DNA from: Allorhodopirellula heiligendammensis
GTDB lineage: Bacteria; Planctomycetota; Planctomycetia; Pirellulales; Pirellulaceae
Length of the DNA stretch: 64,000 nt
Assembly: GCF_007860105.1 (NCBI RefSeq)
Contig: NZ_SJPU01000002.1
Span: 2,261,882 to 2,325,881 of the forward strand
Direction of reading: 5' to 3'
This document shows positions 7,968 to 16,193 of the stretch, piece after piece. The first letter of the stretch is position 1; every line of letters starts with the position of its first letter. The notes under the pieces are model-generated. The model was not told the DNA's origin. It searched no databases and saw only the letters and a program-made list of their open reading frames with translations. The translations under genes were made by a program, and so were the position numbers.

Positions 7968-9761
7968 GTGTCAAAAATGATTTGGGTAGGCGACGGGGGA
8001 CAGCCACCCGAGGCGAGTTCCGCGGGCACCATCGATTTCCCCGGTGACGTCCAATGGGTACGTGCCGAATCGATCGTAGAAGCATTTCCCATGCTCGAGC
8101 AGGAGTCAGTCGCCGGCATCTGGCTAGAGCGTTCAACTCTGCCGCAGATTTCGGAGATTCGCGGGATCACCCAAAGTGGCTTGATGCTGCGGGACATGCC
8201 CGAAGGCGTCGCTCTGCTCGATTCCGATCTGCGGGTAATCTGGGCCAACCGGCAATTGCTCCAGTGGGCTGGCCGCGACGAAGGCCCCCCGCTCGGTATG
8301 ACCTTTTACGAGCTCTTACACAATCCCGAAATCATGGGACCGGACTTCTGTCCGTTTCACACCTCGCTGGCGACAGGTGATCAGAGCCATTCGACGCTGC
8401 ACAGCACCCACAATCAGTACTTCAAGGTCCACGCCGCTCCCATCTATTCGGCAGCCGCATCGCGACACCTCATCGTCACCGTTAGTGATATCACCGAAGA
8501 GATCCTCCAGGAACAGAAGCTGGCCGCGATCCACCAAGCCGGACGGGAGCTCGCCGATCTTCGCCCCAACGAGATCTTCATGATGGAGGTGGATGAGCGA
8601 ATCGATCTTCTCAAAGACAACATCCAGCACTACCTCCGCGACTTGCTGAACTTCGAAGTCATCGAAATCCGAGTACTCGAACAATCCACTGGCGATCTAC
8701 TGCCACTGCTGAGCGTGGGAATTGACGAGGAAGCATCCGATCGCAAGCTACTGGCGAGAATGCACGAGAATGGGATCACCGGATACGTCGCCGCCAGCGG
8801 GGTTCCGTACATCTGTCATGACGTGCTCAATGACCCGCTATTCATCCCCGGTGTCGCCAACACCCGTAGCTCGTTGACTGTCCCTCTGATTTTGCACGAC
8901 CAGGTGCTCGGAACCATCAACGTCGAGAGCCCCGATGTCGCCACGTTCACCGATAGCGACCTGCAGTTCCTAGAGATTTTCGCTCGAGACATCGCCTTCG
9001 CACTCAACACGCTGGAATTGTTGGTCGCGCAAAAGGCCAACACAGCCCAGCAAAGTTGTGACGCGATTCACAGCGCCGTCGCGATGCCAGTCGACGCCAT
9101 TCTCAACGATGCAGTGCACGTGATGGAAGGGTATATCGGGCACAGTAGCGAGGTGATGGATCGTCTCAGCCGCATCCTGCAGAATTCACGCGATATCAAA
9201 CGTACGATTCAGCAGATCGGGCAGAAGATGACCCCACTCGAGGCAGTTGCTGCCGACGAGAAGTCCGAACGGCACGTGATCCTGCGTGGCAAACGGATCT
9301 TGGTCGTCGATGAAGACGATCAAGTTCGTGAGGATGCTCACCGTCTACTCGAACGCTACGGATGTGTTGTTGAAACCGCCCATGCTGGCGACGAGGCCTT
9401 GCTGATGGTTCGCCGCAGCGGTGGGCAGAATTCCTATGATGCCATCATCAGTGACATTCGACTCGCTGACTATAGCGGTTACCAACTGATGCTGCGTTTG
9501 GGCAAGTTTATGGATCACGTGCCCATGATCCTGATGACCGGTTTCGGTTACGATCCAGGGCACTCTATCGTCAAAGCCAAACAGAACGGACTGCACCCCA
9601 AGGCGGTCCTGTACAAGCCATTCCGCTTAGACCAGCTCATCGACGTCTTAAAAACCGTGCTCGAGGCAGCCCCCAAACCGATTGCAGAACCACCAGAGGA
9701 TGCCGGCAATAACGATGGCACCGAGCATTCGGCGTCCACTCCCAGCGGCGCTCGTCCCTAG
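7968..9761 (+). CDS. PAS-GAF-receiver signalling protein with a degenerate histidine-kinase dimerisation region
   Basis: The start chosen is GTG at 7968, about ten bases after a GGGGGG run; the ATG at 7977 is the alternative. The 597-residue protein has a PAS fold (about 70-180, with VALLDSDLRVIWAN), a GAF domain (about 200-355) and a helical segment (362-425) resembling a kinase DHp domain (AIHSAVAMPVDAIL). It ends with a full receiver domain (442-565) with acidic pocket D448/D450/D451, phospho-acceptor D496, T524 and K550. No ATP-binding kinase domain is present, and the proline expected five residues after the histidine is displaced. It thus probably receives phosphate from a separate kinase and integrates small-molecule signals. 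A small zinc-finger-like gene follows after 57 bp. Confidence 0.85.
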   Translation: MSKMIWVGDGGQPPEASSAGTIDFPGDVQWVRAESIVEAFPMLEQESVAGIWLERSTLPQISEIRGITQSGLMLRDMPEGVALLDSDLRVIWANRQLLQWAGRDEGPPLGMTFYELLHNPEIMGPDFCPFHTSLATGDQSHSTLHSTHNQYFKVHAAPIYSAAASRHLIVTVSDITEEILQEQKLAAIHQAGRELADLRPNEIFMMEVDERIDLLKDNIQHYLRDLLNFEVIEIRVLEQSTGDLLPLLSVGIDEEASDRKLLARMHENGITGYVAASGVPYICHDVLNDPLFIPGVANTRSSLTVPLILHDQVLGTINVESPDVATFTDSDLQFLEIFARDIAFALNTLELLVAQKANTAQQSCDAIHSAVAMPVDAILNDAVHVMEGYIGHSSEVMDRLSRILQNSRDIKRTIQQIGQKMTPLEAVAADEKSERHVILRGKRILVVDEDDQVREDAHRLLERYGCVVETAHAGDEALLMVRRSGGQNSYDAIISDIRLADYSGYQLMLRLGKFMDHVPMILMTGFGYDPGHSIVKAKQNGLHPKAVLYKPFRLDQLIDVLKTVLEAAPKPIAEPPEDAGNNDGTEHSASTPSGARP

Positions 9762-9818
9762 GCCCCTGCCTCACCGACCACCCCCACTCCCACTCCCACT
9801 CCCGGCACGACGAACCTG

Positions 9819-10247
9819 ATGGGCCACGGCGATCACGAGCACGACAGCGACTCCATCGAATTTAGCGACATTGAATTGCTCGCTTTCCTCGATGAGTTAC
9901 TCGCACCAGAGAATTCCGCCAGGATCGAAGTTGCCATTCGCGAGCACCCTGAATTGCACCAGAGACTGGTACGCCTGCGGGGTCAAAACGTCGCTGGTCT
10001 CCATACCATTGGAGCGATCTGGCGGCGTGAGCGGCTGAGTTGTCCCGATCGCGAATTGCTCCGTCGCCACTTATTGGGCGAAATTGGGAGCGAGGAAAGC
10101 GACTACATTCGGTTTCACCTCAATGACATCGGTTGCCGCGTTTGCAATGCCAATTTCGATGACCTAACTCAAGCAATCGCCCAAGAGCGAGATTCCCAGC
10201 ATCGCCGGCACCGGATGTTTCAGACCAGCGCCGGTCATCTGCGTTAG
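9819..10247 (+). CDS. Small protein with zf-HC2/anti-sigma-like zinc motif
   Basis: The 142-residue protein has an acidic His/Asp-rich N-terminus, a first helical region (LLAFLDELLAPENSARIE) and a second with CPDRELLRRHLLGE followed by RFHLNDIGCRVC. The spacing His-x6-Cys-x2-Cys resembles the HC2 zinc finger of anti-sigma factors, and the helical segment before it matches that fold. There is no membrane segment, so any anti-sigma role would be cytoplasmic. It follows the PAS-GAF-receiver gene closely on the same strand and may be co-transcribed. No sigma factor gene is adjacent, so the partner is unknown. Confidence 0.6.
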   Translation: MGHGDHEHDSDSIEFSDIELLAFLDELLAPENSARIEVAIREHPELHQRLVRLRGQNVAGLHTIGAIWRRERLSCPDRELLRRHLLGEIGSEESDYIRFHLNDIGCRVCNANFDDLTQAIAQERDSQHRRHRMFQTSAGHLR

Positions 10248-10350
10248 GATCGCGACAGGGTCGTCACCCCCTGCTCAGCGATCAGGACTTTTGCGTGACG
10301 GAGTGACGTCAATAGCGTCCAACTGACCGCAGAGTTCCACGATTAAACCC

Positions 10351-13300
10351 TCAGGGGGCGAGCATCCGCTCAAACATGCTGCGGTTGGAGACGCGGACGT
10401 CATCGCAGCGACGCACGATCTCTGCCGGATCCGATTCACCGAGCAGGGCCGCGAGCTGTTTCATTTCGAGGGTGTCGGGCTTACCGTCGGCTGACAGCGG
10501 CAATTCATGGCGAGCAGGCGTGTCGATCAGTCGCAATTTTGTTTCGACATTGCGCAAATAACGATAGTTATCGATCAGTTTCTCAGCGTCAGCCCTGTCA
10601 TAGACACCGGCAGCAGCGAGGTCGCTCAGCGCCGCCGCCACCCCCGTGGCAATCTCGGCATCCAGTCTTCCCGCTGATTTCAGCACTCCCGCGGCGACGA
10701 TGAACTGCGCGTCGACGGTGCCACCGACGCCACGCTTCATATTGCCAGGCGCGGCTGTCGACTCGCCGCGCTGCCGGAGGGTCTTGAACTCGGCAAACTG
10801 GCTGTCACGCCACGGTGTCTGCCGAATCGCTTTGGCGATGGCAGCGCTGACGAGTTCGCGGGTCCGACGCGATCCTGAGAACGCGCGAGCTTGGCACAAA
10901 GCTGCTCGTCGCCACAGCGGCGCGCCGCCTAAACGAAAAGGTTTAATGAACTGGTCGATGGAGTAGGCCAACACTGTTTCATCGGCACCCTGAGCCAAGG
11001 GCAGATCAACTTCATAGAGTCGATCACCTGCCGAATCGACTGTCCTGACAACGTTCTGAGCCAATTGGTTAAAAAACTGGCGGTTGGAGAGTGTTGCTTT
11101 GGGACCGCCGACGCGGCGCTGCGTTTCGCCTTCGGCTGTGTACAGAAACGTCAGGTCGAGATCACTATGATAGTTAGGCTCCCGCCCGCCGTATTTCCCC
11201 AGTGCAACGGCAACCATTTCCACCGGCTCATTCTGCTCATTAACCGGATCACCAAATCTCGCCGTCAGGAGTTCAAGCTCGCGATCGATGACCCGCCGCA
11301 AACAGGCGTCCGCGGTATCACTGAGGGACTGACCGATCGCGTCTACCGTCTCTTTGCCCAATAGGTCACGCGTGCCAATCATCAAATGGCATCCGGCCCG
11401 GAATGTTTGCAGGATCGGGCTCAGATCGTCCGCGAACTGGCACAACCGAATCGATTGCGCGTCGAGGCGTTCCGATGGCGGCAGGCGATTCATCAGTAAC
11501 GAGTCGACCAGTTCGTCGATCATCCCCGGATTCTCCGTCAGGATACCGGTCAGGTAGGGCGTCAGCGAACACAGATTCACCATCAACGCCAAAGTTGCCG
11601 GGTTGGCACCGAGCAACTCCCAAAGAGTCGCCTTGGCACCGATTGAGTCGGCGACTTTACTAAGTTGGTCGAGAGTTCGATCAGGCGCAGGCGTGCGCGC
11701 AATTTCACGCAGCAGGTGCGGGGCCAGGCCTGCGAAAAACTGGCGACATCGGCGCGGTGATAGAAAGGATACCGACTCATGACTGAGTGATGAGATCTGG
11801 TCGGCGGCGCGGTCGAGATCAATAAATCCATGACCTCGCAAGACCTCAGCAAACCTATCGGAATCCGGATCCGGATCAAGAATCAATTCAGTTTCGATTT
11901 CGACTGCATCGATGTCGGGGGCGAGATCTGACTGAGCAGCCACCGGGCGTACGGCGAGGTCGGATGCCGCTGTTGGGCTCGCGGCGACGTCCTGAGCCAT
12001 CAGGTGATTGATGATCTTGCGGTTGACGTCGAACGTCTCGTCCAACAACTTTTCAAATCGCTCGCGGTCACCGACCGCGGCTTTTTCGTCAGAGCCATCA
12101 CCGCTCTCGCCACTGCGATCCCGCGGCCGGCGCACACCCAACCGCCACGCCAAGCGAGTGCGGATCAGATCGTCATCGGGCAGGTAAGCGACTCGGTGGT
12201 CCAACAAGACGGCGAGGTGGTGCTCAAGCCGACAAAGTCGCGCGTGGTTCTCGGACAAAATGGAGGCTTCCTGCTGCGTCAAGCAACCGTGTCGGTTCAA
12301 TGCCGCGATCGCATCGAGCGTCCCCGGGACACGAACCTCAGGCAACTCACCGCCGTGCATCAGCTGCAAGAACTGGATCGTCAGCTCAATATCGCGGCGA
12401 CCACCAGGACAATCGGCGATCGGAGTGCCGCGCTGAGTGTCCACAGAGAGTGCGCGTTTTTCGAGTTTGCGGCGCAGGACCCGTATGTCCGCGATTTCAC
12501 TGCGACTAAGAAGACGATGGTAGACCCAAGGCTCCATCTGCTTTAGGAACCAATCTCCCAGCCCACGATCGCCGGCAGCGACCCGACCTTTGACAAACGC
12601 CAGACGCTGGAAGGTCTGGTTCTCGCGTTCGTAATAGGCTGCTGCATCACTGGCAGCGTGGAAATCAACTTGCCGCGATGCAGATTCCCCCGTGCGGATA
12701 AAATCACTCAGCCGCTGGGTATCGGCGGTCGCGAAATCCTCACCCGGCTGCTGTACGAATCGGATGTGGATCGACACGACCGGACCGCGATTGGAACCGA
12801 GCAGGCCGAGCAATCCGGCCACGATATGACGATTGAATTTGAGGTGACTCTCGTTTCTTCGGTCGATCTGATCGCACAATAGCAGCAGGTCCAGTGGCGA
12901 GTCGTAGCCAATTTCCTCGCCGCCATAGTTTCCCAACGCAATGATCGCGTATTTCGGTTCGCTAGCATCGATCCGTTGCGGGTAATTGAACTGCGAAGCA
13001 ACTTGGTCGATCGTGAAATCCAGTGCAGTCGCCAGCACCGCGTCGGTGAGATGGCTGATCTGCCGGGCAACGCGATCGGGGGCCAGTCCGCGTACGAATT
13101 CGCCGTAAGCGATCCGCAAAACCTCGCGACCGACGTACCGTCGAATCGCAACCGCTGCACGCGGGATCGATGCGGTGGTGCGGAGCTCGTGCGCCAACTC
13201 GTCGCGTAACTGCTCCCGCGATGTTGGGCGGCCGTCACTGGCACGGATCAGGTCGAAGCTTTCTGGATCGCTGATCAACAACTCAGCCACCGCTGGACTG

Positions 13301-13596
13301 GTTGAAAGCACCTGCAGAAGCGCTGGCAGGGCTTGGGGATCGCGATCAAACAATGCTAACAACGAGGTTGGGCTGCGAGAAACATCCACAAATCGCTCGA
13401 GTAGTTGCACCGCCCCATCGGGATCGTCAACCAAGCCCAAGTGATCATGCAGGGACGTCCACAACCCTGTCAAAAGGTCCGGCGCAACACCGCTAGCAGC
13501 AATTTTTTCCAATGCAGCGAGCACACGGGCGGAGTCAGTGAAGCGATTCTCACGCAGGGGATGGTAATCGTTGAACGAATTCACAGCGGTCGTCAT
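10351..13596 (-). CDS. glnE: Glutamine synthetase adenylyltransferase GlnE, with a degenerate N-terminal catalytic domain
   Basis: This 1081-residue protein has the GlnE layout: two nucleotidyltransferase domains, each followed by a helical regulatory domain. GlnE adenylylates glutamine synthetase through the C-terminal domain and removes the AMP through the N-terminal domain, under PII control. The C-terminal domain is intact: GKYGGREPNYHSDLDL with D812 and D814, and a third carboxylate in YEVD (D864). In the N-terminal domain the equivalent motif reads GNYGGEEIGYDSPLDL, so the first metal-binding Asp is Pro234, and the third-carboxylate strand reads SIHIRF with His277. The deadenylylating half is therefore probably inactive. 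The protein is longer than the E. coli one (946). It is monocistronic and divergent from rpoD. Confidence 0.9.
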   Translation of the reverse strand: MTTAVNSFNDYHPLRENRFTDSARVLAALEKIAASGVAPDLLTGLWTSLHDHLGLVDDPDGAVQLLERFVDVSRSPTSLLALFDRDPQALPALLQVLSTSPAVAELLISDPESFDLIRASDGRPTSREQLRDELAHELRTTASIPRAAVAIRRYVGREVLRIAYGEFVRGLAPDRVARQISHLTDAVLATALDFTIDQVASQFNYPQRIDASEPKYAIIALGNYGGEEIGYDSPLDLLLLCDQIDRRNESHLKFNRHIVAGLLGLLGSNRGPVVSIHIRFVQQPGEDFATADTQRLSDFIRTGESASRQVDFHAASDAAAYYERENQTFQRLAFVKGRVAAGDRGLGDWFLKQMEPWVYHRLLSRSEIADIRVLRRKLEKRALSVDTQRGTPIADCPGGRRDIELTIQFLQLMHGGELPEVRVPGTLDAIAALNRHGCLTQQEASILSENHARLCRLEHHLAVLLDHRVAYLPDDDLIRTRLAWRLGVRRPRDRSGESGDGSDEKAAVGDRERFEKLLDETFDVNRKIINHLMAQDVAASPTAASDLAVRPVAAQSDLAPDIDAVEIETELILDPDPDSDRFAEVLRGHGFIDLDRAADQISSLSHESVSFLSPRRCRQFFAGLAPHLLREIARTPAPDRTLDQLSKVADSIGAKATLWELLGANPATLALMVNLCSLTPYLTGILTENPGMIDELVDSLLMNRLPPSERLDAQSIRLCQFADDLSPILQTFRAGCHLMIGTRDLLGKETVDAIGQSLSDTADACLRRVIDRELELLTARFGDPVNEQNEPVEMVAVALGKYGGREPNYHSDLDLTFLYTAEGETQRRVGGPKATLSNRQFFNQLAQNVVRTVDSAGDRLYEVDLPLAQGADETVLAYSIDQFIKPFRLGGAPLWRRAALCQARAFSGSRRTRELVSAAIAKAIRQTPWRDSQFAEFKTLRQRGESTAAPGNMKRGVGGTVDAQFIVAAGVLKSAGRLDAEIATGVAAALSDLAAAGVYDRADAEKLIDNYRYLRNVETKLRLIDTPARHELPLSADGKPDTLEMKQLAALLGESDPAEIVRRCDDVRVSNRSMFERMLAP

Positions 13597-13847
13597 CGGG
13601 GCATTCTATGGATGGGGCGGCTCGCACGACCTGCCGGCAACAGCCGTTGAAAGCCAACGCGTCGTCATACGTGTCGGGAACTTTCCCAACTTAACGGCAT
13701 CTAATCCTGCTAGGGACGTATCGCCCCGAGTTTACGCCCCAGGGGCGAGTTGGTGTAGCGGAGTCGGAGGATGGGCAATTCATTCCTATTTTTAACCTTG
13801 TTGACGCAAAACCTGACCTACCTTTGAACATGCGAACGCTGGGGAAC

Positions 13848-13942
13848 GTGGGATCGGGAAACGGTCCCACGCTGGTGGACGAGTTGATTGAAATCACCGG
13901 GCGTTGCGTGCGAGCAACATCGCGATGAGCCTCGTCCACACC
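13848..13942 (+). other. Candidate structured RNA leader upstream of rpoD
   Basis: A hairpin GTGGGA/TCCCAC (13848-13870) is followed by a long-range stem, GGTGGACGAG at 13874-13883 pairing with CTCGTCCAC at 13931-13939. That stem encloses two smaller hairpins (TGAT/ATCA near 13885-13896 and GTTGC/GCAAC at 13903-13918). It lies 170 bp before the rpoD start and could be an untranslated leader. I see no known riboswitch signature. The rest of the 13597-14110 spacer contains no supported gene. Confidence 0.3.
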
Positions 13943-14110
13943 CTGCGCCGCTACGCTTCTCTGACCACGGGCGTTTATTACGCCTAACCTCCTGTGCGGC
14001 AATTACTTGCGATGATTCATGCGTTACCTGAGTTCTCCGCTGGCACCAACAGTGCATGGTGTTCCTTCCCAAACAGCTTTGACGATCAACCGGGAGACGA
14101 GGAGAACCTG

Positions 14111-15700
14111 ATGGGCAAAAAGTTTAGCAGTCGCAGTTTGCAGGATGACGCCTTTGATGCCGAAGACTCCATCTCCCGTCGCTCGCGGACCATGGGTCAA
14201 GATTTCGCCGACGCGGTGTCCGACGACTCGGAGCTGAACTCACTCTCCGACGATGATTTGGTCGTCCGCCGGGAGGAAATGCCAACGGATCCTACGGAGG
14301 ATCCCGTCCGCATGTATCTGATGCAAATGGGCCAAATCCCGCTACTTACCCGAGATCAAGAGGTTTCTGCCGCTGTCCAGATCGAGGCCACACGAGAACG
14401 CTACCGTCACTGCATGATGGCGACAGATTTCATGTTGCAGGCTGCCTTGAAATTGCTGCAACAGGTGCGTGATAAACAACTGCGACTGGACCGTACGATC
14501 GAAGTCAGCGTGACGAACGCCGCCGAGAAGAAGGCGATCATGAAGCGGATCGTTCCCAACACCCGTACACTGGGGCATCTGCTGGAGAGAAATCGCAACG
14601 ATTACTTGACGGCGATCAATAAATCACTGCCCATGCGGCGGCGCCGAGCGGCATGGCGAAACCTTGTCGTTCGCCGCAACAAGGCCGTGCGATTGGTCGA
14701 AGAAATGAACCTGCGGACGAACAAGTTGCAGCCCATCTTCGAAAAATTGCGTCGCAGTGCGATGCGAATGAATGAGATTCGCCAAATCTTAGACGCACCT
14801 CATCGGCTGGCGCTGGCGGGCATGCCGCCGGTCGCGGAATTGCAGAGCGAGTTACGACAACTCATGCGTCTGACGTACGAGACACCTAAAACGCTGTCCC
14901 GCCGCGTCGATCGCTGCGACACACTTCGCGATGACTACGATGCCGCCAAACGCGTGCTGTCCGCGGGAAACCTGCGTCTGGTAGTGTCGATCGCAAAAAA
15001 ATATCGCAATCGCGGACTGTCTTTCTTGGACTTGATCCAAGAAGGCAACACGGGTTTGATGCGTGCGGTCGACAAGTTCGAACATGCCCGTGGTTACAAA
15101 TTCAGCACCTACGCGACTTGGTGGATTCGCCAAGCCATCACGCGGGCCATCGCCGATCAAAGCCGCACCATTCGCGTGCCGGTACACATGATTGACACCA
15201 TGAACAAGATTCGTCAGATCACCCGTGATCTCGTGCAGGAATTTGGTCGCGAGCCGACTCCCGAAGAAGTCTGTGCACGTAGCGGATTGTCGCTCGACGA
15301 CACACGAATCATCTTAAAGATGGCCCGCCAGCCGTTGTCGTTGGATCAGCCGGTCGGCGATCACGAGGACAGTGCGTTCGGAGAGTTCTTGCAAGATCAC
15401 CGCGACCAAGACCCGCTGATGGAAACCAATCGCGAGGCGTTAAAGCATCAGATTGACCTCGCGATGGAAACGCTCAATTATCGTGAGCGTGAGATCCTAC
15501 GACTGCGGTACGGCTTGGCCGATGGCTATACCTACACGCTCGAAGAGGTCGGCCGGATTTTCCAAGTGACTCGAGAGCGGGTGCGTCAAATTGAGAGCAA
15601 GGCCGTTCGCAAACTGCAGCAGCCCTACCGAGCGAAATCGCTGGTCAGCTTTCTCGACGGTGCCGAATTGATCATGTTTGAAAGCAGCGAAGCGATTTAG
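14111..15700 (+). CDS. rpoD: RNA polymerase primary sigma factor (sigma-70 family)
   Basis: The ATG at 14111 is chosen because GGAG lies seven bases upstream; it gives 529 residues. Region 1.2 is [22 protein letters not shown] charged non-conserved region of about 170 residues follows. Regions 2.1-2.4 are complete ([51 protein letters not shown]), with the RTIRVPVHM start of region 3. Region 4 has [15 protein letters not shown] and the helix-turn-helix [20 protein letters not shown]. It directs RNA polymerase to housekeeping promoters. The long spacer region marks it as a primary factor and not an ECF or FliA type. The last codons and the stop lie in a 15-bp direct repeat (15688-15702 and 15707-15721), which suggests slippage at the gene end. 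Confidence 0.95.
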   Translation: MGKKFSSRSLQDDAFDAEDSISRRSRTMGQDFADAVSDDSELNSLSDDDLVVRREEMPTDPTEDPVRMYLMQMGQIPLLTRDQEVSAAVQIEATRERYRHCMMATDFMLQAALKLLQQVRDKQLRLDRTIEVSVTNAAEKKAIMKRIVPNTRTLGHLLERNRNDYLTAINKSLPMRRRRAAWRNLVVRRNKAVRLVEEMNLRTNKLQPIFEKLRRSAMRMNEIRQILDAPHRLALAGMPPVAELQSELRQLMRLTYETPKTLSRRVDRCDTLRDDYDAAKRVLSAGNLRLVVSIAKKYRNRGLSFLDLIQEGNTGLMRAVDKFEHARGYKFSTYATWWIRQAITRAIADQSRTIRVPVHMIDTMNKIRQITRDLVQEFGREPTPEEVCARSGLSLDDTRIILKMARQPLSLDQPVGDHEDSAFGEFLQDHRDQDPLMETNREALKHQIDLAMETLNYREREILRLRYGLADGYTYTLEEVGRIFQVTRERVRQIESKAVRKLQQPYRAKSLVSFLDGAELIMFESSEAI

Positions 15701-15866
15701 CGGCTTCGAAGCGATTTAGCGAATGACGACCGATGGCTTCACGACATTGCCGACGCCGCGCTGGACGCCTATGCTGAACAGGCAGTCGACCGACACATCA
15801 TGGCAATCCATTGCTGTGGCGTGACCGACTGCGTTCTTCGTCTTCGCACACTCCCGAGCCAGCGCC

Positions 15867-16193
15867 ATGCCATTGTTTGAGATCGAAACCGACGCACATA
15901 TCATCATCACATGGTCCGAAGACGAAGTTTCCGCGCAGACGGTCGTCGATGATGCCTATCCCGAAGATGAAGTCCTGCGAATCACTAAGCGGCCGCGGGA
16001 TTCCTGGGTGATCAGCAAGGGCGCCCTGGGACTGACCGACCGCACCCTCGATCCATGCACGATCGCGCGGGACTGTCTCAGCAAATCGGCTGGCGACAAA
16101 GTCAATGCGATTCGCCTGTATCGGATGGAGACGGGTTGCGACGTCGACCAGGCCCGCCGCGCCATCGAATCGAACATGGTGATGGGATGGTAG
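15867..16193 (+). CDS. Small protein with an L7/L12-like C-terminal motif
   Basis: The 108-residue protein is acidic at the N-terminus (EIETDAHIIITWSEDEV). It ends with NAIRLYRMETGCDVDQARRAIE, which resembles the KxxAIKxYREATGLxLxEAKxxVE helix-turn-helix of the ribosomal L7/L12 C-terminal domain, also found in unrelated bacterial proteins as a protein-binding module. The stop codon overlaps the start of the next gene (ATGGTAG), which implies translational coupling with the large lipoprotein downstream. Its exact function is unknown. Confidence 0.6.
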   Translation: MPLFEIETDAHIIITWSEDEVSAQTVVDDAYPEDEVLRITKRPRDSWVISKGALGLTDRTLDPCTIARDCLSKSAGDKVNAIRLYRMETGCDVDQARRAIESNMVMGW

